This document shows positions 50,315 through 62,262 of a stretch of DNA of 64,000 bases, piece by piece (position 1 is the first letter of the stretch; the number at the start of each line of letters is the position of its first letter). The notes under the pieces are model-generated. The model did not search any database. It was not told the DNA's origin and saw only the letters and a program-made list of their open reading frames with translations. This DNA comes from Hippophae tibetana. Taxonomy: Eukaryota; Streptophyta; Magnoliopsida; Rosales; Elaeagnaceae. A program made the position numbers and the translations under genes. The stretch is from the NCBI GenBank assembly GCA_037013495.1, contig CM072812.1, positions 75,437,840 through 75,501,839 on the forward strand, given 5' to 3'.

Positions 50315-51003
50315 CACCCTTAAACTTAAGTTTTTGCTAGTGTTCGAGCAAAAGGAAAGAAATAAAACAAAGATAACTGCATTTAAAATAGTGATTTTCA
50401 AAATATTTCTTTTTAATCATTTCAAATAACATAACTCAAAGAAATAAAAGAATTTTATCTAAGCATCAAATTCAATTTAAAAGTATATCACGTTTTCACA
50501 ATGAATTTTAGTGTGTGTGTAAAGTCTATTCATATTTCATCACATGCAATCCGGATCTGTTTATACAAATAAAAATGCAATTCATTTTTAATGAAATCAC
50601 AAATCTCATAAGTTTATTTTTCATTTCTCTCTCCATTAATGTAGACAAATACAACCAAAAATCAAAAGGACTTTATTTAGCTTGTAATGTATGGTTTAGG
50701 TAAAGGTAGGAAAAAAGCTAATATTTAGCTCAATTTTTTCTTAAACACGTCATTTTAGGATTGAAACAAGATACCTTCTATCATCACAATAAACACTTCC
50801 CAATTTCGGATTTAACATTACATATAATAATCATTTTTTTCTTTTCTTTTCTCTTTTTTTTGTTTTTTTTCTTTTGCCTTTTTTTCTTTTTTTTTCAGAC
50901 TCTATTTTTTCTCTTTTTTTTAGTATCCTTTTTTTACGATATATCTTAAAATATTTACTAACAATTGTAACATGTTAGTCAGATAAGAAAAATAGATATA
51001 TGT

Positions 51004-51062
<59 letters not shown>

Positions 51063-52003
51063 GTAGGCTTTTCAAATGAGATAAATATATATATATATAT
51101 ATATATAAACTTTGAAGCTCAAAAGGGGTATACTACGGATAAAGCATGTGAAGGTAGATAGAAAGGCTCAAACGATCCAAAGATGGCCTAAATCATTTTC
51201 TTAGTTAAATGTTATCTATAATTTCGCCACGAGAGAAAATCGAACAAATTCTAAGAACTATGACATCACAAATATCAATCAAATTGCATACTCACATAAC
51301 CTTATCTAAATTACCATAGCAACTCAAAAATCAAGACTAGTGCACATAAATATTTATTCTTGTAAAAATGAAACATATGTAAAAACTATTCATCGCTTAG
51401 ACAATATTCAAATTTTTCAAGGAGCTATGCATCATTTAAACCGAAGAAATAAAAATAAATCACCATTAAAGCAAAATATCTTTAATCAACCAAACAAATA
51501 AAATTTCACAAGCAAGAATACCCAGAAAATATTTCAATTAAGTTCAATATCTCTACCACCCCCAAACTTAATATACACATTGTCCTCAATGTGTGAACGT
51601 TAAAGAACATATGAGATGGATTTAAAGAAACTTCCTCATTTGGATTGAATGGTTAAAATCCAAAATAGCTTCATTTCCTCCAATTTGCACCTACGAAAAA
51701 TAAAATAAAATAAAATAACAACATAAAGAAATATAGATACATGCGTAAATAAAGAAAATAAAACACATGGGTTGCCTCCTAAGGAACGCTTGATTTATAG
51801 TTGTCAGCTTGACTTCTCAACTTTTTTTTCTTTTTGTGAGTTAAGATTTGTGTGTCAAACAAAATCTCAACTTACGAGAAAATTGAAAAATAAATTAAGC
51901 AAGCAACAATAAGCATAATTTTTTTTAATTAAAATCAAATTGATTGGTATTAATATCAACAATGAAAATAGTAAACAAATCCTCGACAACGACACCAAAA
52001 ACT
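50315..52003 (-). mobile_element. Non-coding interior of element C
   Basis: On the minus strand: PBS AGTTTTTGGTGTCGTTGTC (51985-52003), a short leader, GGAGGCAACCCATG (about 51766-51779) equivalent to the post-pol motif of Athila/Tat elements, TTGAGGACAATGTG with TTAAGTTTGGGGGTGGTAG (about 51554-51595), then T/A-rich and pyrimidine-rich tracts and a PPT at 50315-50330. The gag-pol segment is missing, so it depends on other elements for movement. Small open frames here are low complexity. Confidence 0.78.
51004..51060. repeat. (AC)n(AT)n microsatellite
   Basis: About 7 AC units followed by about 20 AT units, inside element C; a second AT run lies at 51086-51106. Confidence 0.95.
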
Positions 52004-52157
52004 TGTTGTCTCTTTTAGGAGAACATAAAATCGTGCAAGTATACACGGTCACAAGTATACACAGTCACAAGTAATAATATGATAAGTAAAATATCGTTCC
52101 CACGGAGATTTGTTACTAATGTTCGTTAATTACTAAATTTATCTCAACCTAACTAGA

Positions 52158-55100
52158 TATGCAAGAAAATCCAGCATTGGACAGAGAGCACACAATATTG
52201 CTTGGTAGACCATTTATGGCAACTACTAAAACTATTATTGATGTCCAAGATGGAAATTTGACAATGACAGTCTTAGGAGAGACTGTTCATTTTAAAGTTT
52301 TTGATTCTTCACCTTTTCCTTCTATTTCTGCCATCGATGAAATATTCGATGTTGATCCTTTGGATAATCTTGTCCAAAGCACCTTTTTACAAACCAGAAT
52401 AGAAGACAAGCTCGAAACCGTTCTTACACTTGAAAAGGTTGAAGAAGATTTAGATGAAGAAATTAAGGGGTACCTTGAACAACTAGACAATAATGAAGTA
52501 ATGACAAAATCTAGTACACTTTTAAATCTACCCAGTTCTTTATCTATTAAAGAGGCCAATCCACCTGAACTTGAACTCAAAGACTTACCTGAGCACTTAA
52601 AATATGTGTTTTTGGGAGAAAGAGAAACTTATCCAGTGATAATTTCTTCAAACTTGACCAAACCACAAGAAAAGGAACTCATCAAAGTGCTTAAACAGTT
52701 TAAGAAATCTATAGGTTGGAGTATATGGGATATAAGAGGCATTAGTCCAACAATGTGTATGCACAAGATCAACTTGGAGGATGGTGCTAAACCTGTACGA
52801 AAGGCCCAAAGAAGACTAAACCCAAACATGCAAGAGGTATTTAAAAAAGAAATTCTTAAATTATTAGAAGAAGGGATTATCTATCCTATTGCGGATAGTA
52901 AGTGGGTTAGTCCAGTGCATGTGGTACCAAAGAAATCTGGGATAACAGTTGTTAAAAATGACAAAAGTGAATTAATGCCCACTAGAATAATCACTGGATG
53001 GAGAATGTGTATAGATTTTAGGAAAATAAATTTATATACGAAAAAGGATCACTTTCCTCTTCCATTCATTGATCAAATGTTGGAAAGATTAGCTGGGCAC
53101 GAATTTTACTGTTTTTTGGATGGATTGTCCGGATATTATCAAGTACCCATAGCACCAGAAGATCAGGAAAAGACCACATTTACATGTCCTTTTGGGACAT
53201 TTGCTTTTCACAGAATGCCATTTGGGTTATGCAATGCCCCTACCACTTTCCAGAGATGCATGATATCTATTTTCTCGGAAATGGTGGAAAAATTCATTGA
53301 GATTTTCATGGACGATTTCTCTGTCTTTGGGAACTCATTTGATGATTGCTTACATAAATTGACTTTGGTTTTAGAAAGATGCATTGAATGCAATCTCACC
53401 CTTAGTTGGGAGAAAAGTCATTTTATGGTTCAACAAGGGATAGTTTTAGGACATATAATTTCAAACAAGGGTATTGAAGTTGATAAGGCAAAAGTTGAAT
53501 TGATATCCAAACTACCTCCCCCTACATCTGTGAAGGGGATAAGAAGCTTCTTAGGACATGCAGGATTTTACATACGATTTATTAAAGATTTCTCTAAAAT
53601 AAGTCGTCCCTTATGTAACTTGCTATCCAAAGATGCTTATTTTGATTTCAACGATGAATGCCTTGTTTCCTTTAATACCTTGAAAGATAAACTAACATCT
53701 ACCCCTGTTATTATGGCACCAAACTGGTCTTTACCTTTTGAAATAATGTGTGACGCTTCTGATTATGCAATAGGATCAGTCCTGGGACAAAGAGTGGATA
53801 AGCGTTTGCATGTCATCTACTATGCTAGGAAAACACTCAATGATGCCCAAATCAATTATACCACCACTGAAAAGGAATTCTTGGCTATAGTATTCTCTTT
53901 AGACAAATTTCGGTCTTATTTAGTAGGATCTAAAGTGATTGTGCATTCTGATCATGCTGCTTTAAGATACCTATTAAGTAAACCAAATGCCAAGCCAAGA
54001 TTAATCAGGTGGGTCTTACTCTTACAAGAATTTGACCTAGAAATCAAGGATAAGAAAGGCAGTGAAAACTTAGTAGCTGACCATTTGTTTAGGTTGATTT
54101 CTGACTTCAATTCTCTTAAAGATGAGAGTAATGAAGATATAGTTGAAATCTTTCCTGATGAACAGTTATTTTTCATAGGTCCGAACCCATGGTATGCTGA
54201 TATTGTAAACTATCTTGCCACTGGTGTTTTGCGACCTAACACTTCATATCAGGACAAGAAAAGGTTTTTTAAAACTATTAAGGACTATTTCTGGGATGAC
54301 CCTTATTTATACAAGATTGGTCAAGATCAAGTCATCCGGAGATGTGTACCTGAAGAAGAACATAAGAGCATTCTAACTTTTTGTCATGAACTTCATTGTG
54401 GGGGTCATTTTGGAGGTGAAAAGACAGCCCGAAAGGTATTACAGTCTGGATTCTTTTGGCCCACTCTTTTTAAAGATGCTCATATGTTTTGTGCACAATG
54501 TGATAGATGTCAAAGAACAGGAAACATAAGAAAAAGAGATGAAATGCCTTTGACATCTAATTTAGTTGTTGAACTCTTTGATGTATGGGGGATTGACTTC
54601 ATAGGTCCTTTTCCCCCATCTAATGGTTTTCAATACATTTTGGTTGCTGTGGATTATGTGTCCAAGTGGGTAGAAGTTATCCCCACCAAAACCAATGATG
54701 CTAATGTTGTTGGGAAATTCTTAAAAGATTTAATATTCAGTAGGTTCGGAACGCCTAGAGCTATAATAAGTGATGGAGGTAGCCATTTTTGTAACAAACT
54801 CTTTGATGGAGTACTAAACAAGTACAACATCACACATAAAGTAGCTACTCCATATCATCCTCAAACTTTCGGTTTAGTGGAAGTAAGTAATAGGCAAATT
54901 AAGGGAATATTGGAACGCATTGTGCGTCCCTCAAGGAAGGATTGGGCATTTAAGTTAAATGATGCCTTATGGGCATACCGCACCGCTTACAAAACACCTA
55001 TTGGGATGAGCCCTTACCGGTTAATCTTTAGGAAAGCGTGCCACCTTCCAGTTGAACTTGAACACAAGGCTTATTGGGAAATTAAAGAGTTAAACATGGA

Positions 55101-58100
55101 TTTAGATAAAGCAGGTGAAAAACGATTACTCCAGCTTCATGAGTTGGAAGAAATTAGGAATGAAGCTTATGAGAATGCCAAATTATACAAAGAGCGTACT
55201 AAGCGCTATCATGACAAGAGGCTAGTTCCTAAGACTTTTCACCCTTGAATGAAAGTTCTTTTATTTAACTCTCGTTTGAGATTGTTTCCAGGAAAGCTGA
55301 GATCAAGATGGGATGGACCATTCAAAATAGTTCAGGTATTTGAACATGGAGTGGTAGAACTATTGGACTCCAAGACACAAAAAACGTTCAAAGTTAATGG
55401 CCATCGTGTCAAGCCTTATTTAGAAGAACCAAACAACATTGCTGAAATGGATTGCATTTGGCTGAGTAACCCTTAGCACCAAAAAGATACGTCTTGCTAA
55501 GAAGTGAAACTAAGCGCTGGATGGGAGGCAACCCATCATTTTAGGTAATTTTTTGTTATTTGTTTTATTTACTTAATTTTATTGTTTATTTTAGTTTAAT
55601 TATATGTGAATAATTTTTAAAATTGTTAAAACTAAAAATATTTGTTGAGATGTTAGAAGTCCACAACAATCTGTCTGTATACACTTTAATGATGAATATG
55701 ATGGATACACCTGCATTTCTCCCTTACTACTTACACATTCTCAAGAAATAGGTAATCTTTCTCCTCTTTTCTCTTTATCTTTAATTTGCAGTTGTTACAT
55801 TGAGGACAATGTAAGTTCTAGGTTGGGGGTGGTGAAAAGTTACCATGCTTAATAAAAAATAAATAAAAATATATATTTTCTCACAAAAATTTATCATTTC
55901 TTTAAATCAAATTTAAGTAAATAGTTAAGTCTTTTGTACTGTTAGATTAATTTTTGAAAACATATCATGAAATATTTTGTAATTATTTTTGATAATTAGT
56001 TAGTTTTTGTCATAACTAGTATTTCTTGATAGAATGTGGAAATTATATTAAACCCAAAATCGGTGTTTATGAATTTTTTTAGTGGAGACTACCCTTGTGA
56101 GATATAATTTGAGCCTAATTTCTTTTATTCAGAGTGCAATATATATTTTTTCTACTCCAAACACATTTCTTATTTATTCAAATTTTTAGATGATCTCTAT
56201 AGGTATTAGCATTGAATGTATGAAATTTTTTTCTCATCTTAAATAGAGTATCATATATTTTTTATTATTATTTTTGCTTAGATTAAATGATTTGAGTAGA
56301 AATTGATAGTATATGCTTATATCTCATTTATGCATGACTGTTACAAAAACAAAAAGACATATCTGGGGTTACTTAAACCAAGAACAAACAGAAAAGCCAC
56401 AAAATTAACCACTCACCAAATTCCAAAAAAAAAAAATGTACAATCTGTACATGGGTCGACTCTCTAAAATATACATATATTGAAAAAACAAATAGAGAAA
56501 TAAAAAATATAGTATCATCTACATACTATGACCCACATTGCCTACAAAGTTGTGAGTAAAGGCTAAATACAAAAGAAAGATATAGGAAGTAATTCCCTAA
56601 AAAGTCATTGCAATTTCTTCATTTGTAAAAAGCATATATCTTGAAATTCTTTCTTAATGAGTTTGATTTATGCATGAAAATAATTTTTATATATGATATC
56701 TTTATAATTTATACATTCGATTCCTTTCATGAGATCAATGTTAAAATAACACTTTGAGCCTTTATTCTTTATACATATGCGAACATATTAGTTCATTTCT
56801 ATACATCAACTCTTTCGCATATAAATTAGTATGAGTGTTTGAACCCATAGGATTCAGTGCTTTGAGAGTATTGACTTGTGAGGAATAGAGTCGAAGCAAA
56901 TTCTGATTCATGACACTGAAATTGGGTAAAATTAAATTGATACATTTTTGAAATGAAATATGAAAATGATTTTCGACTAATTATTATAATAAAATCATGA
57001 TTGTTTAAAGAGATTAAAATAACTTATGCTTGAGATTTTAATTATGATCTTAAAGGAGATTAAAAAGTATGAGATATTTTTGTGATATGTTGTTTTCTTT
57101 TATTCTTAAATTAATTTTTGATTGTGTTGTAATTTTAGTTTTTGATTTGATTGTTTTTATAGTTTCTTTTGATTTTTACAGTTAGTTCAATGTTTGTGGG
57201 TATCATTACTGAAAACCCTCACGAGACTCAAACTCGTCCACTAGGGCAACCTAGGGGTTTAAAGGCTTGTTGCATAGGCTAAATGCAACCGTTTCAATCC
57301 ACGAAAGTGATTTAGGATAGTTTAATTTTTAGCTTTTATCGCTTCTCTTGCTAAGGGACTAGCAAGAAGCTGGTTGGGGGTTGTGATGAGTGCTCAAAAA
57401 GCACTAAAATAACCATGATTTTATGTACATTAATTGATTAAAAATATATATATTTATATGTTTTATCATATATTTATATAAATTTGTCTTTTTCGGAATC
57501 ACAGGTATTTTTACTGTTTTTCAGGTATTTTGGCTTAAAAACGCAATTTAAAGACTCAAAGAGGAATACTTGAAGCAATACATCACAAATATATTAATAA
57601 ATAAGTGGGGAAAGGTCAACAAACATGGAAAAATTGGACAAAATGGGTCAAAAAGGTCAAAAAGGAGAAAAACGCGCCCAGCTGCCCAGCCGCACGCCCA
57701 GCCCAGCGCCCCATCCCACGCGCGCTAGCCTGCCCATCCGCGCGCGCCCCAGCGCGCTGGCACTGTTCACGCGCACGCCAACGCCTTTTCGCCCCATTTT
57801 TCACGTGCAACAGCCCCCGTGACGTCATGTTGACGTCATTAATGACATCAGCAATTCCAATACGCGTTTTTACATTTTTTTAATATTTTTTTAACATTTG
57901 TTTACTCATTTTTTCTCTCCATCCTCACCTATAAATACCCCCCTTCCCTTCACTTCAAATCACACCTTCAAAACACACTTCTCTCTTCTTTCTTTCTCTC
58001 ATTTCTTAGTTTTTGAGTTTTTCTTAGTTTCTTTCTTAGTTTCTAAGCTTTTCTTAGTTTTTCTCTTAGTTTTTAGTTCAATTCTCTTAGTTTTAGAGTT

Positions 58101-59342
58101 CTTCTCTTTTTGAGAGGAACTTGTAATGTTTTTGTAATAATTTAGATTTTTGATTCAATAAATGGGAGTGCAAATTCCGCTTGGAGGTTTTCCAGCTACG
58201 GGAATAGCGTCGAAGTTCTGTAAGGATTTTATTTTCTTTACAGTTATTTTTATGCTTTATTCTTACATGTTATATTTAATTTGTATGTGGTTAAATTTAA
58301 CTATGCTGGCTGTTTAGTAAACATGATGTAATAACGACGTTGTTATGCTTGCGAAATATTAAATAGGTAAAAATCTTTAAAATGAATTGATTTTGTTTTT
58401 ATTCAAGATTTTATATTAAGAATGTTAGAGAAAAATATATTATTTTTCATTACAAACTTAAACCTGAAAATTAGATTTTAAGGTTTAGTTATCCGATCTA
58501 ATTTAGAGTAGTGCTCTTTTATTTGTTGGTACAATCTCCCGGTAGTTAGAGTGAAACTCTATTTCAAAAGTTTTTATAAGAATTATTATGTGAAAATGTA
58601 TTGACAACATGTTTTCAATAGTGGTTTTAAAACTTGAAAGTTAGTACTCGGATAATTAAATTCTTATGTTTAATTTGGACACCTTGAATAAAGTTTAAAC
58701 TGTCTAACCCCACCAAAGGTAGCATTTAAATGGTTCATTTTCAATCTCTTAGAAAAAGGAAATAATTTAATTAACCAAATTAGTTATCAACCCTACCCAT
58801 AGGTGTTAATTGATTTGTTTAGTTAACAAAGAATATCTAACCCCACCAAAGGTGGTATTTATATAAAAAAAGAGAATCGATAAAATATCAATTTATATCT
58901 TTAATAACCTAGATAATACGAGCAAGCATAATTAATTTAGTTATTATATCCATAAATACTCCACTAATATAAATGATAAAATTTGCATAAATATTTATTG
59001 AATCTGTATTTATATTTATTTTTAGATAAATATTTATTGAATTTGTATCTATGTTTATTTTTATTTTATTAGATTATATTTAATTAATCTGTATATATGT
59101 TTATTTTTATGTTATTAGATTAGGAACACAAAAACCAAACTATCGTGACAGGATGTTTAGGATTTAATTTCGTTTTTAAAAGTTTGAATAATAAATTAAA
59201 AACCACATACATTCCTTCCTTAGATCGACCTTGGGAGTATACTTATCATTTTCTACGAAATGATTCGTGCACTTGCGAGAGTTTTATAAATATTAAAACC
59301 AAAGTATTGGCAAGAATCGGCGATGCCGGTTTTCACTCATCA
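52158..59342 (+). mobile_element. Athila-like element A2, 5'-truncated
   Basis: It starts abruptly in the protease region and runs to an intact 3' LTR (57384-59342). Pol occupies about 52158-55476, almost unbroken (about one interruption). Parts: protease end [13 protein letters not shown] (about 52197), RT (about 52830-53480; [34 protein letters not shown] at about 53305-53322), RNase H (about 53690-54090), integrase HHCC finger (about 54385-54520), integrase core (about 54590-54900) and C-terminal [11 protein letters not shown] (about 55311). The post-pol motif GATGGGAGGCAACCCATC lies at about 55520-55537 and the pre-PPT GAGGACAATGTAAG near 55802. The LTR, PBS and gag of its 5' side are missing. 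It is the youngest-looking pol in the window. Confidence 0.92.
57384..59342 (+). repeat. 3' LTR of A2
   Basis: 1959 bp, TGATGAGTGCTCAAAAAGC to TTTTCACTCATCA, preceded by the polypurine-like TGGTTGGGGGTTG (57371-57383). TATA region CCTATAAATACC is near 57929. The first 500 bp include a GC-rich segment (57660-57830). It is very close to the solo LTR 41349-43286. Confidence 0.95.
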
Positions 59343-59683
59343 GTAGGTGTTGGGCATTGTGAATGGCACGAGTGGCTCCTTCTCCTGCACAGAAAACTCA
59401 ACTTTCATTAATTGCATTTTGACCCACAAATTTAATTTAAATTAACTTCTAATCTTTTGATATTTGCAATTTCACCCACTTTTAATTCAAATTAAATTTA
59501 AGCTTTTTATAATTGAAATTAAGTCCCTTTTTATTAAAATTCATTAATTTTCTTGAAAATATATTTATTAAAAACTAATACTATATATTAATTTAATTAA
59601 GTAAAAATTAACTAAAAATGTAAAGAATTAGAAATTATAATTAATAAAATAGACGAAAATAACTGTATAAAATACAGTTATCG
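59343..59683 (-). repeat. 5' LTR outer fragment of element C
   Basis: Follows the 49900-50314 portion of the family C LTR in the same orientation (AATTGCATTTTGACCCACAAATTTAATTTA onward in pattern), ending AATACAGTTATC. It directly abuts the A2 LTR on one side and resumed A1 sequence on the other. Confidence 0.82.
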
Positions 59684-60209
59684 CAAACATATTAGTTCAT
59701 TTCTCTACATCAACTCTTTCGCATCTAAATTAGTATGAATGTTTTGAGAGTATTGACTAGTGAGGAATAGAGTCAAAGCGAATTCAGATTCCAGACATTG
59801 AAATTGGGTGAAATTAAATTGATACATTTTTTATATGAAATATGAAAATGATTTTTGACTAATTATTATAATAAATCATGATTGTTTAAGAATATTAAAA
59901 TAACTTATGCTTGAGATTTTAATTATAATCTTAAAGGAGATTAAAAAGTATGAGACATTTTTGTGTTATGTTGTTTTCTTTTATTCTTAAAAGTTAATTT
60001 TTGATTTTGTTTTAATTTTAGTTTTTAAGTTGATAGTTTTTATTATTTCTGTTAATTTTTACATTTAGTTCAATGTTTGTGGGTATCATTACTGAAAATC
60101 CTCACGAGACTCAAACTCGTCCACTAGGGCAACCTAAGGGTTTAAAAGCTTATTGCATAGGCTAAATGCAACCGTGGCAAGGGACTAGCAAGAATCTGGT
60201 TTGAAGTTG
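59684..60209 (+). mobile_element. 3' noncoding region of A1, distal part
   Basis: Continues the A1 sequence broken at 48242. It is colinear with A2 56780-57383 (ACATATTAGTTCATTTCT, CTCACGAGACTCAAACTCGT, GCAACCTA), ending just before the LTR start at 60210. Confidence 0.87.
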
Positions 60210-60262
60210 TGATAAGTGCTCAAAAAGTACTAAAATTACCATTATTTTATGCACGTTAATTC

Positions 60263-60299
<37 letters not shown>

Positions 60300-62168
60300 G
60301 ATTTTATCATATATTTATATAAATCTATCTTTTCGGAATCATGGGTATTTTTATTGTTTTTTCATGTATTTTCGCTTAAAAAATAACTTAAAGACTCAAA
60401 GCAAAATACCAAAGGCAATACATCACAAATATATTCATAAAGTAATTGAGGAAAAGTAAAAAAAAGATGGAAAATTGGACAAAATGGGTCAAAAGGATCA
60501 AAAATGTCAAAAAGGAGGAAATCACGCAAGTGCACGAATCATTTCATAGAAAAAAATGATAAGTATACTCCTAAGGTCGATCTAAGGAAGAAATATATGT
60601 GGTTTTTAATTTATTATTCAAACTTTTAAAAATGAAATTAAATCCTAAATATCATGTCACGATATTTTGGGTTTTGGGTTTCTAATCTAATAACATAAAA
60701 ATAAACGTAGATACAAATTCAATAAATATTGATGCAAATTTTATCATTTATAATATTGGAGTATTTATGGATATAATAACCAAGTAATTATGCTTGCTCA
60801 TATTATTTAGGTTATTAAAGATATAAATTGATATTTATTGATTCTCTCTTTTTTATATGAATATCATCTTTGGTGGGGTTAGATATTCTTTGTTAACTAA
60901 ACAAATCAATTAACACCTATGGGTGGGGTCGATAACTAATTTGGTAAATTAAATTAATTCATTTTTCTAAAAGATTGAAAATGAACCATTTAAATGCTAT
61001 CTTTGGTGGGGTTAGACAGTTTAAACTTTATTCAAGGTGTTCAAATTAAACCTAAGAATTTAATTATCCGAGTACTAACTTTCAAGTTTTAAAACCACTA
61101 CTGAAAACATGTTGTCAATACATTTTCAGAGAATAATTCTTATAAAAACTTTTGAAATAGAGCTTCACTCTAACTACCGGGCGATTGTACCAACAAATAA
61201 AAGAGCAATACTCTAAATGAAACCGGATAACTAAACCTTAAAATATAATTTTCATATTTAAGTTTATAATGAAAAATAATATATTTCTCTCTAATATTCT
61301 TAATATAAAATATTGAATAAAAATAAAATCAATTCTTTTTATAGATTTTTCCCTATTTAATATTTCACAAGCATAATAACGTTATTATTATATAATGTTT
61401 ACAAAAGCTAGCAAAGTTAAATTTAATCACATACTAATTAAATATAACATATAAAAATAAAGCATAAAAAAATAACTATAAAGAAAATAAAATCCTTACA
61501 GTACTTTGATGTTATTCTTGTTGGTGGAAAACCTCCAAACGGAATTTGCACTTCCATTTATTGAATAAAAAAGCAAATAAATTACAAAAACATAATTAGT
61601 TCTTCTCAAAAAGAGAAGAACTCTAAAACTAAGAAAAACTAACTAAGGAAAAACTAAAAACTAAGAAAGGAGAGAAAGGATAGAAAGAAAGAAAGAAAGA
61701 AGAAGATGTGTTTTTAGGTGTGATTTGAAATGAAGAGAATGAGGGTATTTATAGGTGAGAAGAGGAAGAAAAAGTGGGTGAAAAATGATTAAAAATGGTG
61801 GAAACGCCGAGTAGTGAATGGTGACATCATTGCTGATGTCATGTTGGCATAGGACGCGGCGGCGCGCACGAATTGGGGCAGATGGGCGCAGCGGCGCACG
61901 TGGACTGGCGTGCTACGGGTGTTGCTCGGCACGGTTGGGTGCCTGCGTGCGCAATTTCCTCCTTTTTGACATTTTTGACCTATTTTGTTCAATTTTTCCA
62001 TCTTTTTTGACTTTTCCTCAATTACTTTATGAATATATTTGTGATGTATTGCCTCCAGTATTTTTCTTTGAGTCTTTACGTTACTTTTTTAAGCGAAAAT
62101 ACCTTAAAAAACAATAAAAATACATGTGATTCCAAAAAGATAGATTTATATAAATATATGATAAAATC

Positions 62169-62207
<39 letters not shown>

Positions 62208-62262
62208 ATCAATTAACGTGCATAAAATCATGGTAATTTTAGTACTTTTTGAGCACTCATCA
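60210..62262. repeat. Palindromic 3' end of A1: LTR start joined to inverted LTR
   Basis: 60210-60523 is the first roughly 314 bp of the A LTR in plus orientation (TGATAAGTGCTCAAAAAG). At about 60523 it joins a minus-orientation A LTR lacking its terminal 60 bp or so, which runs to CACTCATCA at 62262. The outer roughly 310 bp on each side are reverse complements. AT microsatellites lie at 60263-60293 and 62172-62204. Confidence 0.88.

Larger units (their letters stand above)
48243..59683 (-). mobile_element. Non-autonomous gypsy element C (minus strand), hosting A2
   Basis: Inserted in the A1 3' noncoding region. Flanks are CGAAC (48238-48242) and CAAAC (59684-59688), a target duplication with one change. 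The uninterrupted equivalent GCGAACATATTAG is seen in A2 at 56779-56791. Parts (minus strand): 5' LTR fragments 59343-59683 and 52004-52157, PBS region 51989-52003, a short non-coding interior (50315-51988), and 3' LTR 48381-50314 with an extra inverted LTR-start segment at 48243-48380. No gag or pol is present. A2 sits inside the 5' LTR, with the LTR middle and A2's 5' half lost. Confidence 0.82.
37018..62262 (+). mobile_element. Athila-like Ty3/gypsy element A1, heavily nested
   Basis: Outer limits are set by TGATGAGC at 37018, CACTCATCA ending at 62262, and perfect CATAT target duplications. The interior reads plus-strand: PBS region TTTGGCATCGTTTTCGGGG (37406-37424), gag (38010-39240 and again 40229-41348), protease (about 43706-44050), RT (about 44400-44900), RNase H (about 45060-45440), integrase (about 45700-46300, C-terminal part to 46822), post-pol motif GATGGGAGGCAACCCATC (about 46867-46884), pre-PPT motif GAAGACAATGTATG near 47150, and 3' noncoding to 48242, resuming 59684-60209. 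It contains a solo LTR, a family C LTR fragment and element C with A2. The coding part has many breaks. DLGASINLMP in protease is typical of Athila. Confidence 0.88.

Noticed and set aside
50820-50949. Phe-rich open frame in a T-rich tract
   Set aside because: It is a low-complexity pyrimidine run within the non-coding interior of element C.
52159-55248. 1029-residue open frame as a possible host gene
   Set aside because: It is the protease-RT-RNase H-integrase region of Athila-like A2, with an LTR and polypurine tract downstream.
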